10,320 nucleotides of DNA from Bacteroidetes bacterium UBA2322 (GCA_002345145.1 DDVC01000249.1:1-10320), one strand, 5' to 3'. Counted from the first letter of the stretch, positions 1-6,040 are shown. The notes: a model not told the origin generated them from the letters alone. Program-made: numbers and translations.

Positions 1-608
1 AGCACGTCTTCGTAGGCTTTTTGGTATTGCGGCCACTGTTTAAATATGGTTAGGTCTTCGGGGCTGTATTTCCAGTTTTTGGCAGGCTCGGTGAGGCGTT
101 CAAAAAAACGTTTTTGGCGTTCCTCTTCGGCTACGTGGAGGTAAAATTTAAGTACTTTGGTGCCACAGTCGTTGAGCAAACGCTCAAATTCGTTCAAATG
201 TCGGAAGCGTTTTTGAGCAGTTTCGTCTGAAACCCATCCATTTACGCGGGTAATGAGTACCTCTTCATAATGTGAGCGGTCAAAAACCTGAATCATACCT
301 TTGGCGGGCGTTTCTTTGTGTACGCGCCAGAGGTAATCGTGCGATGCTTCTTCGGTTGATGGTTTTTTAAAGCTTTTAACCTTAATACCCATGGGGTGAA
401 CCTCGCCAAAAACTTTAATAGCGCCGGTTTTACCACTGGCATCGGGTCCTTGGAGTACTACTAATAATGCCCATTTTCCTTCGGCAAACATTAGGTTTTG
501 TAGATCGGCAATTTCTGATTTTAGTTTTTCGGTTGCTGCTTTAATGGCTTCTTTATCGGCATCTTTAGGCGGATCGGTAGAAATTTTGCTGAGGTCTATT
601 TTGCTCAT
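1..608 (-). CDS. ppk2: PPK2-family polyphosphate kinase (polyphosphate:nucleotide phosphotransferase), 3' end cut by window edge
   Basis: I translated this frame by hand from the ATG at 606-608 (minus). It is open to the left edge, giving about 203 residues. PPK2 enzymes move phosphate between inorganic polyphosphate and nucleotides, usually making NDP or NTP in the cytoplasm. Visible motifs are the P-loop GPDASGKT (54-61), HDYLWRVH (90-97), the Walker B-type segment FDRSHYEEVL (109-118) and the lid-like stretch YLHVAEEERQKRF (156-168). The FDRSHYEEVL and LWRVH wording fits the subgroup whose members act on AMP and ADP (class III-like), but that assignment is tentative. The usual P-loop in this subgroup reads GMDAAGKDG, so Pro55 and Thr61 are departures. 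Family members run about 260-300 residues, so roughly the last 60-90 are outside the window. It has its own -7 box and lies downstream of mscL, behind a terminator. Confidence 0.93.
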   Translation of the reverse strand, partial: MSKIDLSKISTDPPKDADKEAIKAATEKLKSEIADLQNLMFAEGKWALLVVLQGPDASGKTGAIKVFGEVHPMGIKVKSFKKPSTEEASHDYLWRVHKETPAKGMIQVFDRSHYEEVLITRVNGWVSDETAQKRFRHLNEFERLLNDCGTKVLKFYLHVAEEERQKRFFERLTEPAKNWKYSPEDLTIFKQWPQYQKAYEDV

Positions 609-663
609 GGCACTAAAATTTGATGGTTAATAATGGTTTGAAGCGGTTTTACCACTTTTAATG

Positions 664-671
664 CAAATGTA
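664..671 (-). promoter_or_regulatory. Putative Bacteroidota -7 promoter box for the PPK2 gene
   Basis: On the minus strand this reads TACATTTG, an exact match to TAnnTTTG, the Bacteroidota housekeeping -7 element. It lies about 55 bases upstream of the PPK2 start and just after the mscL terminator hairpin. I saw no clear -33 element at the expected distance. The position is good, but an 8-base degenerate motif is weak evidence alone. Confidence 0.5.
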
Positions 672-686
672 GTTATAAATACAAGA

Positions 687-730
687 AAAGTGGGGCATTT
701 GCCTTATTTTTAAGACAGATGCCCCACTTT
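687..730 (-). terminator. Hairpin terminator downstream of mscL
   Basis: AAAGTGGGGCAT (687-698) and ATGCCCCACTTT (719-730) are a perfect 12-bp inverted repeat. The 20-base interval contains a second small stem, CTTA/TAAG (703-706 and 711-714). It begins 20 bases beyond the mscL stop, and in the mscL direction the stem ends in TTTTCTTGT, a modest T-rich tail. It probably ends mscL transcription and separates it from the PPK2 promoter. The symmetric A/T flanks would let it work from either side. Confidence 0.75.
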
Positions 731-749
731 GCCGGTCAATTGTGTTTAA

Positions 750-1175
750 TTACTGTTTTTTGAGCAAATCTCTGATTTCGGTAAGCAGCACTTCTTCGGC
801 AGAAGGTGCAGGGGGTGGAGCAGCGGCGGCTTCGGCTTCTTTTTGTTTTTGCATATTAGCGTAAGCCTTTAAAACCAAAAATATTACCAATGCAATAATC
901 AGAAAATCAACTATGGTTTGCACAAAAGCGCCATAATTTAGGGTAACGGCAGCTACTTCGGGCGAAGCGGCAGTGGCGGCTAGGGCTTCTTTGAGCGTTA
1001 GTTTTAAATCGGTAAAATTAACGCCGCCCAAAATTAAACCAATGGGGGGCATTACTACATCGCTTACAAACGAAGATACAATTTTACCAAATGCGCCGCC
1101 AATGATTACGGCTGTGGCAAGATCTAAAATGTTGCCCTTGAAAATGAATCCTTTAAAGTCTGAAAAAAAACCCAT
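750..1175 (-). CDS. mscL: Large-conductance mechanosensitive channel MscL
   Basis: The 141-residue product is a full-length MscL, the inner-membrane pore that opens under high membrane tension and releases solutes during hypo-osmotic shock. The N-terminal amphipathic segment FSDFKGFIFKGN leads into TM1 (about 15-45), with the family signature NILDLATAVIIGGAFGKIV and the SDVVMPPIG turn. A periplasmic loop (about 48-80) is followed by TM2 (about 82-105, QTIVDFLIIALVIFLV). The C-terminal bundle helix VLLTEIRDLL sits at 129-138, after an Ala/Pro-rich linker (115-126). The start fits the conserved MGFFSDFK opening. There is no obvious Shine-Dalgarno, but a -7 box lies about 70 bases upstream. It is divergent from the phasin-like gene and ends at a hairpin terminator. 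Identification is secure. Confidence 0.97.
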   Translation of the reverse strand: MGFFSDFKGFIFKGNILDLATAVIIGGAFGKIVSSFVSDVVMPPIGLILGGVNFTDLKLTLKEALAATAASPEVAAVTLNYGAFVQTIVDFLIIALVIFLVLKAYANMQKQKEAEAAAAPPPAPSAEEVLLTEIRDLLKKQ

Positions 1176-1243
1176 GCTACTTGATTGTAATTAAAAAGTG
1201 AAACAATTTTTTGTATAAACGTTCTATGCTGTAATTAGTCACT

Positions 1244-1251
1244 CAAAAGTA
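1244..1251 (-). promoter_or_regulatory. Putative -7 promoter box for mscL
   Basis: On the minus strand this reads TACTTTTG, an exact TAnnTTTG match. It would give a leader of roughly 60 bases before the mscL ATG. No convincing -33 TTG is visible at the usual spacing. Confidence 0.45.
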
Positions 1252-1311
1252 GCTTTTTTTTGAGCATTTATCATGCTATTGTCATTTATTGTTGGATTAC
1301 TATCTTAAAAA

Positions 1312-1393
1312 GTGACAAGATTACCGAAATTACTAACGTTTGTATGTGACAAATTGCAACTAAATTACTGACACTTTCGCAGAGTGGCTGACA
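1312..1393. repeat. Reiterated TGACA motifs and 34-bp imperfect direct repeat in the mscL/phasin intergenic region
   Basis: TGACA occurs at 1313, 1347, 1369 and 1389, and its reverse complement TGTCA at 1280. The first two copies belong to a longer imperfect direct repeat with a 34-bp period (GTGACAAGATTACC... and GTGACAAATTGCAAC..., each followed by AAATTACT). This lies in the divergent 1195-1626 region between two genes. It could be a reiterated regulator site, but the motif is short and no bound factor can be named. Confidence 0.3.
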
Positions 1394-1419
1394 GATTGGG
1401 TGCGGCAAAAAGTTGTTGA

Positions 1420-1449
1420 ATTGAATTTATTAAAAAATAAATATCTTTA
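1420..1449 (+). promoter_or_regulatory. Near-consensus promoter for the phasin-like gene
   Basis: ATTG at 1420-1423 and TATCTTTA at 1442-1449 resemble the Bacteroidota -33 TTTG and -7 TAnnTTTG elements, with 18 bases between them. The last -7 base is A instead of G. If used, the transcript would carry a leader of about 170 bases containing the inverted repeats at 1524-1600. Confidence 0.35.
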
Positions 1450-1489
1450 TAATTGTCTGAAAATAAGCTGTTTAGAACAGAAAAATTTG

Positions 1490-1527
1490 TTGTAATGTAA
1501 ATATTGTGCATAGGTTGTAATGCAAAT
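1490..1527. repeat. Short direct repeat TTGTAATGyAAAT
   Basis: TTGTAATGTAAAT (1490-1502) and TTGTAATGCAAAT (1515-1527) match at 12 of 13 bases with a 25-bp period. They sit between the proposed phasin promoter and its leader hairpins. Function is unknown, and chance is possible in AT-rich sequence. Confidence 0.3.
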
Positions 1528-1600
1528 TGGTATGGCAATTGCAGAGGTGATTGTAGTTGTGGGGTTATTTGGTACTATACCCCACACTCAATACCAATTT
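1524..1600 (+). promoter_or_regulatory. Nested inverted repeats in the leader of the phasin-like gene
   Basis: An outer perfect 10-bp inverted repeat (AAATTGGTAT at 1524-1533, ATACCAATTT at 1591-1600) encloses an inner perfect 8-bp one (TGTGGGGT at 1558-1565, ACCCCACA at 1579-1586, 13-base loop). The structure ends 26 bases before the start codon. It could be a structured 5' leader, an operator or a cruciform. No T-tract follows it, so it is not a typical terminator. Confidence 0.5.
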
Positions 1601-1626
1601 AAATTCACCTTAAAATAAACCAAGTC

Positions 1627-1965
1627 ATGGAAGAATTATTGAAAAAAGCTCTTTACACCAGTGTAGGTATGATAGCATACACTGCCGAAAAAATTCAAAA
1701 AGTGGTAAACGATTTAGTAGCCCAGAGCAAAATCTCAGAAGAAGAGGGCAAAAAAATTGTAGATGATTTTTTGAAAGACACCGAAGGTAAACGCGAAGAA
1801 ATTGAAGCCAAAGTAAAAGAAGCCGCCGAAAAAGTATTGGCTAACTTTGAATTTATCAAAAAGAAAGAAAGCGGTAAAAGTGGCAGCCGCGCTGAGGATA
1901 TTGAGAGCAAATTAGGCATGAACGAAACGGCTGAACCTACAGCTACCATTGTTGATGTGAATTAA
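1627..1965 (+). CDS. Phasin-like small helical protein (COG3937-type)
   Basis: The product has 112 residues. The N-terminal MEELLKKALYTSVGMIAYTAEKIQKVVNDL, the SEEEGKKIVDDFL segment (38-49) and the following Lys/Glu-rich amphipathic helix (about 53-80) resemble the small proteins annotated as phasins or polyhydroxyalkanoate synthesis regulators. Phasins coat PHA granules and adjust their size. The C-terminal end (81-112), SGKSGSRAEDIESKLG followed by a Thr/Ala/Val tail, is polar and probably disordered. There is no signal peptide; Val13-Ile16 give only a short hydrophobic patch. No PHA synthase or depolymerase lies in the window, so a granule role is inferred from similarity alone. A general helical scaffold or stress protein is the alternative. 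It is a single-gene unit with a structured leader upstream and a strong terminator downstream. Confidence 0.75.
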   Translation: MEELLKKALYTSVGMIAYTAEKIQKVVNDLVAQSKISEEEGKKIVDDFLKDTEGKREEIEAKVKEAAEKVLANFEFIKKKESGKSGSRAEDIESKLGMNETAEPTATIVDVN

Positions 1966-1995
1966 GCTCAAGTATAAGTAACCGCATATTGTAAT

Positions 1996-2031
1996 ACCGG
2001 ATTTGCTGTTTTTTTGGCAAATCCGGTTTTT
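1996..2031 (+). terminator. Intrinsic terminator after the phasin-like gene
   Basis: ACCGGATTTGC (1996-2006) and GCAAATCCGGT (2017-2027) form a perfect 11-bp stem with a T-rich 10-base loop, followed by TTTTTC. It starts 30 bases past the stop codon. This is a textbook rho-independent terminator. Confidence 0.88.
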
Positions 2032-2054
2032 CTTTGTACCATTTTTGCCTGAGT

Positions 2055-2068
2055 GTTGTTAATACAAC
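2055..2068. repeat. Small palindrome GTTGT-TAAT-ACAAC
   Basis: This perfect 5-bp-arm palindrome lies between the terminator and the GGTGCAGCGCACC repeat cluster. Apart from it and the cluster, I see nothing gene-like in 2032-2123. Confidence 0.3.
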
Positions 2069-2123
2069 GTGATGGTTGGAATTATAATGAACGCCCGATA
2101 GGGGTAAAGCCTGTGTGTGGTTT

Positions 2124-2338
2124 AGCTGCACTTGATAAAACGGGCAACAGATTACGGTGCGCTGCACCTGTTAATGGACATGGTTTGTAGGTGTTTTACC
2201 AAGATTGAAGGGCGCTGCCCCTTGTGTGTTACGCACGGGCAGCTATAAAATGGAGCGTTTGGTTTTTAAAGGGTGCAGCGCACCAAAATATAGGTAGCAA
2301 ACATGTTAAATGCCCGATTTACAAGGTGCAGCGCACCC
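2124..2338. repeat. Cluster of GGTGCAGCGCACC hairpin repeats in two opposed arrays
   Basis: The 13-mer GGTGCAGCGCACC (5-bp stem, AGC loop) occurs exactly at 2272-2284 and 2325-2337 on the plus strand, and at 2168-2156 on the minus strand. A variant, GGGGCAGCGCCCT, lies at 2221-2209 on the minus strand. In both arrays neighbouring copies start exactly 53 bp apart. Degenerate half-copies (AGTGCAGC from 2132 minus, GGGCAGC from 2237 plus) lie 35-36 bp from a full copy. Spacer text is shared between strands: TTGCCCGTTTTATCA before the minus half-copy and ATGCCCGATTTACAA before the plus copy. The variant changes both partners of one stem pair (T-A to G-C), so the hairpin is preserved. I see no credible gene in 2032-2493. 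It resembles REP-like intergenic palindromes. Confidence 0.8.
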
Positions 2339-2449
2339 AAATATATCACTCCACCTGTCTGAAATCCTTTTGCGGCAAGCCTTTGCGCAAGCTCACAACT
2401 CCAACCACAGGTTAATACAAATTATAAGCCCCTTAAAACCTTATTTTAG

Positions 2450-2457
2450 TACCTTTG
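2450..2457 (+). promoter_or_regulatory. -7 promoter box for the UbiB-like gene
   Basis: TACCTTTG is an exact TAnnTTTG match 36 bases upstream of the start codon, the expected distance for a short leader. The same octamer appears upstream of two other genes in this window. Confidence 0.6.
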
Positions 2458-2493
2458 CAGTTTGCTATTCAAAAAAAATGATTTTACCCCATT

Positions 2494-4191
2494 ATGCTGT
2501 TTAACCAAACTTTTAAAAACATACGCCGTGTGCGCGAAATTATTCGGGTACTGGTTAAATATGGTTTTGAAGATGTGGTGGCTAATACAGTACTCATTAA
2601 TTTTGTTCCTAAAAAACAGCAGCTTAAATGGGTAAGAGAGGAGCGTCCTATTTTTGATTTTTCGCGCTGGGAACGCATACGCATGGTTTGCGAAGAATTG
2701 GGCGCAACCTTTATTAAATTAGCGCAAGTACTCAGCAACAGACCCGATGTGCTGCCCGAAGATTTGATAATTGAATTGCAAAAACTGCAAAACGAAGTAC
2801 CCCCATTTGATTTTACCAAAGCTAAAGAAATTATTGAACAAGAGCTGGGTAAGCCACTGCACGAAGTATTTGAATACTTTAATGATAAACCCATTGGCTC
2901 CGCCTCTATAGGGCAGGTGCATAGAGCAAGACTAAAAACGGGCGAGGAGGTGGTGGTAAAGGTGCAGCGCCCCGAAGTAGCAGACCTCATAGATACTGAC
3001 CTCAACATTATTAAAGTAGTAGTGGCAAGGGGCGAAAAATTTTTTGAACGCAACGGTGTCATTAACCTCCTTGATGTAGTGGAAGCCTTTGAGCGCAGTA
3101 TGCAAAAAGAGCTTGATTACACCAACGAAGCCCGAAATATCCAAATGTTTAGGGCTACTTTTAAGAAACATAAAAAATTTTTTGCACCGGCTGCTTACAG
3201 AGAGTACAGCACTAAAAAGATATTGGTGCTGGAATTTGTGAAGGGCTGCAAAATAACCGATGTTGCCCAACTAAGGGCGTGGAACTTAGACCCCGCTAAA
3301 ATTGCCGAAATAGGTATTGATATTTACCTTACCCAAATTTTTGAATACGGTATTTTTCATGCCGACCCACACCCGGGCAATGTGCTGGTGCGCGAAGACG
3401 GCGTTATTTGCCTTATTGATTTTGGTATGGTGGGTAAACTGATGAAAAAGGATAAAATGGCTTTTGCCGGCATTTTTATTGGTATGGCACAGCAAAACCC
3501 TAAAATGACTGCCGATAGCTTGCGTGCCTTAGCTATTGATGATAATATAACCGATATGCGCGCCTTAGAGTATGACCTGGGCGAGCTGATTGAGGATTTT
3601 GCTACCCTTGATGTGAGTGAGTCTAATATGGCTGAGTTTTCCGACAGGCTTCAAAGGGTTATTTACCACCACCGTATAAGGCTGCCGGGGGGCGTGTTTA
3701 TTATTCTGCGAGCCTTGGCTATTTTGGAAGGTATTGGTAAACTTATTCACCCAAATTTTAACACAGCTAAGTTTATTGAACCCTATGGGCAAAAACTGCT
3801 TTTAGAAAAATACTCGCCCTTAAACCTTGGTACAGAGGCTTTTTCGCTTACTGCTAAACTGCTGTCGTTTTTAAATACCTTCCCTACGGAGGTAAACGAT
3901 GTGCTGATGCGTACCCGAAAGGGTAAACTCCTTATTCAGGTTGAACACAGAGGGTACGAGCAAGCGCTTAACCGATTAGACCGCACCATTAACCGCCTTA
4001 TTCTTACACTCATTATTGTTGCTTTGCTGATTTCTTCGTCTATAAGCCTCACCATTCTTGCAGGCTCCGATATTAGTTTTATGATTACCCAAAGTGGTAT
4101 CCCTTATTTTAGCTTTATGGGTTTTGTTTTTGCTGCCGTTTTGGGTATAGTGCTTATGTATGCCGTTTTGCGTAGCCGAACACCAAGGTGA
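2494..4191 (+). CDS. UbiB/ABC1 (AarF) family atypical protein kinase-like membrane protein
   Basis: The 565-residue protein has the full UbiB/ABC1 layout. These membrane-bound atypical kinases or ATPases support isoprenoid-quinone biosynthesis (UbiB, COQ8). In Bacteroidota the quinone is normally menaquinone, so I give no ubi symbol. Motifs: the KxGQ-region segment GATFIKLAQVLSNRPDVLP (70-88), the Ala-loop equivalent GSASIGQVH (135-143), the nucleotide lysine in VVVKVQRP (Lys156), KELDYTNEA (205-213), the catalytic HADPHPGN (289-296) and DFG (309-311). Two C-terminal membrane helices follow (about 502-522 and 537-558). The KxGQ motif reads KLAQ (75-78), with Ala for the usual Gly. The start at 2494 follows a good -7 box with no Shine-Dalgarno. 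An 8-codon ORF at 2478-2504 overlaps it out of frame. The stop codon is the first three bases of a 14-bp tandem repeat. Confidence 0.93.
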   Translation: MLFNQTFKNIRRVREIIRVLVKYGFEDVVANTVLINFVPKKQQLKWVREERPIFDFSRWERIRMVCEELGATFIKLAQVLSNRPDVLPEDLIIELQKLQNEVPPFDFTKAKEIIEQELGKPLHEVFEYFNDKPIGSASIGQVHRARLKTGEEVVVKVQRPEVADLIDTDLNIIKVVVARGEKFFERNGVINLLDVVEAFERSMQKELDYTNEARNIQMFRATFKKHKKFFAPAAYREYSTKKILVLEFVKGCKITDVAQLRAWNLDPAKIAEIGIDIYLTQIFEYGIFHADPHPGNVLVREDGVICLIDFGMVGKLMKKDKMAFAGIFIGMAQQNPKMTADSLRALAIDDNITDMRALEYDLGELIEDFATLDVSESNMAEFSDRLQRVIYHHRIRLPGGVFIILRALAILEGIGKLIHPNFNTAKFIEPYGQKLLLEKYSPLNLGTEAFSLTAKLLSFLNTFPTEVNDVLMRTRKGKLLIQVEHRGYEQALNRLDRTINRLILTLIIVALLISSSISLTILAGSDISFMITQSGIPYFSFMGFVFAAVLGIVLMYAVLRSRTPR

Positions 4192-4258
4192 GTTATGAAT
4201 TATGAGTTATGAATTATGAGTTATGAATTATGAGTTATGAATTATGAGTTATGAATTA
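4189..4258. repeat. 14-bp tandem repeat, five exact copies
   Basis: TGAGTTATGAATTA is repeated five times without mismatch (5 x 14 = 70 bp). The first TGA is the stop codon of the UbiB-like gene. Each unit is two near-identical heptamers, TTATGAG and TTATGAA in alternation. It resembles the short heptamer-type tandem repeats found between genes in several bacteria, and its copy number is likely to vary between strains. Confidence 0.95.
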
Positions 4259-4325
4259 CCCACTGCCATTTACCAAAACCACCCATTTTTCACTACCCAT
4301 CACTAAAATATTGAACACATAAATT

Positions 4326-4511
4326 ATGTTGAAAAAAATTTTAACCGCAGTAGCCATTGTTTTTCTGCTCATAGTATTTTTTCGCCTTATAAGGTGGTTG
4401 TTTTTTTTAGCTTTGGTAGCGCTGGCTATCGGATTTTTGTATTTTAGATACGAAAAACAACTTAAACAGTGGCAAAAAAAGCGCAATACGCGCAACATTA
4501 AAATAAAATAA
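4326..4511 (+). CDS. Small putative membrane protein of unknown function
   Basis: This 61-residue ORF encodes a strongly hydrophobic N-terminal two-thirds. Hydrophobic runs at about 5-19 and 24-41 are split by RLIR (20-23). A basic, Gln/Lys/Arg-rich tail follows (42-61, YEKQLKQWQKKRNTRN). The pattern fits one long membrane helix or a tight hairpin with a cytoplasmic basic tail. It starts 67 bases after the tandem repeat and ends 35 bases before the GH3 gene, so it may be co-transcribed with that gene. There is no recognisable domain. A reverse-strand ORF overlaps it, but the plus-strand reading is more protein-like. It could still be a chance ORF in AT-rich DNA. Confidence 0.5.
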   Translation: MLKKILTAVAIVFLLIVFFRLIRWLFFLALVALAIGFLYFRYEKQLKQWQKKRNTRNIKIK

Positions 4512-4546
4512 CCCCGATTGTTAAGTTCATACATCTTTTATTTTTT

Positions 4547-6040
4547 ATGGGAATTAAATCACTTCTTACGCCTTTTCTGGCAAAAGTATTAAGCTCGCAA
4601 ATAGAATACAACGCCCAAAACGCTGTAAAACACCAGCAGCAGTGGCTACTAAAACTACTCAGCCAAGCCCGCAATACGCAGTTTGGACAGGAGCATGGTT
4701 TTAGCGCCGTTGCCAATTATGCGCAGTTTACCCAACAAGTGCCCATTAGAGATTACGAACAAATGCGCCCCTATATTGACAAGGTGGTAAATGGACAGCC
4801 CGATGTGCTGTGGCAAGGTAAACCGGTATATTTTGCCAAAACATCGGGCACCACATCGGGCGCTAAGTTTATTCCCATTACCAAGCAATCTATTGGCAAT
4901 CATTTTAACAGCGCCCGCGATGCCATGATGCTTTACACCCACCAAACCGGCAATAGCCGCTACGCCGATGGCAGATTGATTTACCTATCGGGAAGCCCGG
5001 AACTGGAAATGAAAAACGGCATTTATATGGGCAGACTTTCGGGTATTGTAAATCATCATATTCCGGCTTGGTGGCGCAGCAATCAGTTGCCTTCTTACGC
5101 CACCAACTGTATAGATGACTGGGAAACCAAAGTAGAAAAAATAGCCCTTGAAGCTATTGGCGCTGATGTGCGTTTGGTGAGCGGTATTCCGCCATGGGTG
5201 CAAATGTTTTTTGATGTGGTAATGCAAAAAACGGGCAAAAAAGTGGCGCAGGTGTTCCCTAACCTTAGCGTTTTGGTACATGGCGGGGTAAATTTTGAAC
5301 CTTATAGGGCTAAATTGTTTCATTCATTGGGCAAACCTGTTGATACGGTTGAAACGTTTCCGGCTTCGGAAGGTTTTATTGCTTATCAGTACAGACCTAA
5401 TGCCGAAGGATTGCTGCTCAATACTAACTCTGGTTTGTTTTTTGAGTTTGTGCCCGTTAATGAAATAAATAACCCTAACCCGCGCCGCCTGCAATTAGCT
5501 GAGGTAGAAACAGGGGTTAATTATGCCCTACTTATTAACAGCAACGCGGGGTTGTGGGGGTATAATATAGGCGATACGGTTAAGTTTTTATCGGTAAATC
5601 CGCCTCTTATTACCGTTACGGGCAGGGTAAAACATTATATTTCTGCCTTTGGCGAACACGTTATTGCCGAAGAAGTAGAGCAAGCCATGCAGCAGGTATC
5701 GGGTAAATACGGGGCAAAGATTGCAGAGTTTACCGTTGCCCCTAATTTTAGACCCGAAAGCGAAAAATCTTACCACGAGTGGTTAGTGGCTTTTGATGGT
5801 TTGCCCAATGACCTTACCCGTTTTGCGGCTGACCTTGACCATGCTATGCAGCAAAAAAATACCTATTATGCCGATTTAATACAGGGCAATATACTGCAAC
5901 CACTTAAAATAACGCCACTTTTGCCCGATGCTTTTATACAATACATGAAATCGGTAGGAAAATTGGGCGGGCAAAATAAAGTACCCCGATTGAGTAATAA
6001 CCGCCAAATAGCCGATGCACTGCTGATTTATAAGGTATAG
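4547..6040 (+). CDS. GH3-superfamily acyl-adenylate/amido synthetase-like protein
   Basis: The 497-residue protein matches the GH3 branch of the ANL adenylating superfamily. Plant GH3 enzymes activate carboxylic acids such as auxin or jasmonate with ATP and join them to amino acids; bacterial members are mostly uncharacterised. Visible motifs are the ATP loop TSGTTSGAKFIP (99-110), the second nucleotide motif TFPASEGF (270-277), the GYNIGDTVKF motif (338-347), and TGRVKHYISAFGEHV (358-372) at the hinge to the C-terminal domain (about 373-497). Length is near that of bacterial homologues, so it appears complete. There is no signal peptide, so it is cytosolic. The substrate acid and amine cannot be inferred. 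A 61-residue membrane ORF lies just upstream. The stop is only 6 bp from the stop of the convergent gene, so the transcripts probably overlap. Confidence 0.92.
   Translation: MGIKSLLTPFLAKVLSSQIEYNAQNAVKHQQQWLLKLLSQARNTQFGQEHGFSAVANYAQFTQQVPIRDYEQMRPYIDKVVNGQPDVLWQGKPVYFAKTSGTTSGAKFIPITKQSIGNHFNSARDAMMLYTHQTGNSRYADGRLIYLSGSPELEMKNGIYMGRLSGIVNHHIPAWWRSNQLPSYATNCIDDWETKVEKIALEAIGADVRLVSGIPPWVQMFFDVVMQKTGKKVAQVFPNLSVLVHGGVNFEPYRAKLFHSLGKPVDTVETFPASEGFIAYQYRPNAEGLLLNTNSGLFFEFVPVNEINNPNPRRLQLAEVETGVNYALLINSNAGLWGYNIGDTVKFLSVNPPLITVTGRVKHYISAFGEHVIAEEVEQAMQQVSGKYGAKIAEFTVAPNFRPESEKSYHEWLVAFDGLPNDLTRFAADLDHAMQQKNTYYADLIQGNILQPLKITPLLPDAFIQYMKSVGKLGGQNKVPRLSNNRQIADALLIYKV

Noticed and set aside
1195..1626. 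An additional small gene or tRNA in the mscL/phasin gap
   Set aside because: I found no open frame with protein-like content and no cloverleaf pattern. The region is better explained by promoters and inverted repeats.
1943..2167. Minus-strand 74-codon ORF
   Set aside because: It spans the phasin terminator hairpin and part of the repeat cluster, with no domain or plausible promoter.
2124..2338. CRISPR array
   Set aside because: Repeats are only 13 bp, copies occur in both orientations and half-copies are present, with no cas genes. This fits REP-like palindromes instead.
2224..2504. Plus-strand ORFs of 63-64 codons in the repeat-rich gap before the UbiB-like gene
   Set aside because: They run through the GGTGCAGCGCACC repeats, have no protein-like composition, and the second overlaps the real start out of frame.
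2484..3062. Long minus-strand ORF (192 codons) opposite the UbiB-like gene
   Set aside because: Its Ser/Thr/Leu-rich translation is a reverse-frame shadow of a gene with all family motifs intact.
4189..4258. CRISPR or replication iterons
   Set aside because: The 14-bp units are contiguous with no spacers, and there is no replication gene nearby.
4256..4534. Minus-strand 92-codon ORF overlapping the small membrane ORF
   Set aside because: Composition is not protein-like and it faces against the local operon direction. The plus-strand reading has a clear hydrophobic-basic layout.
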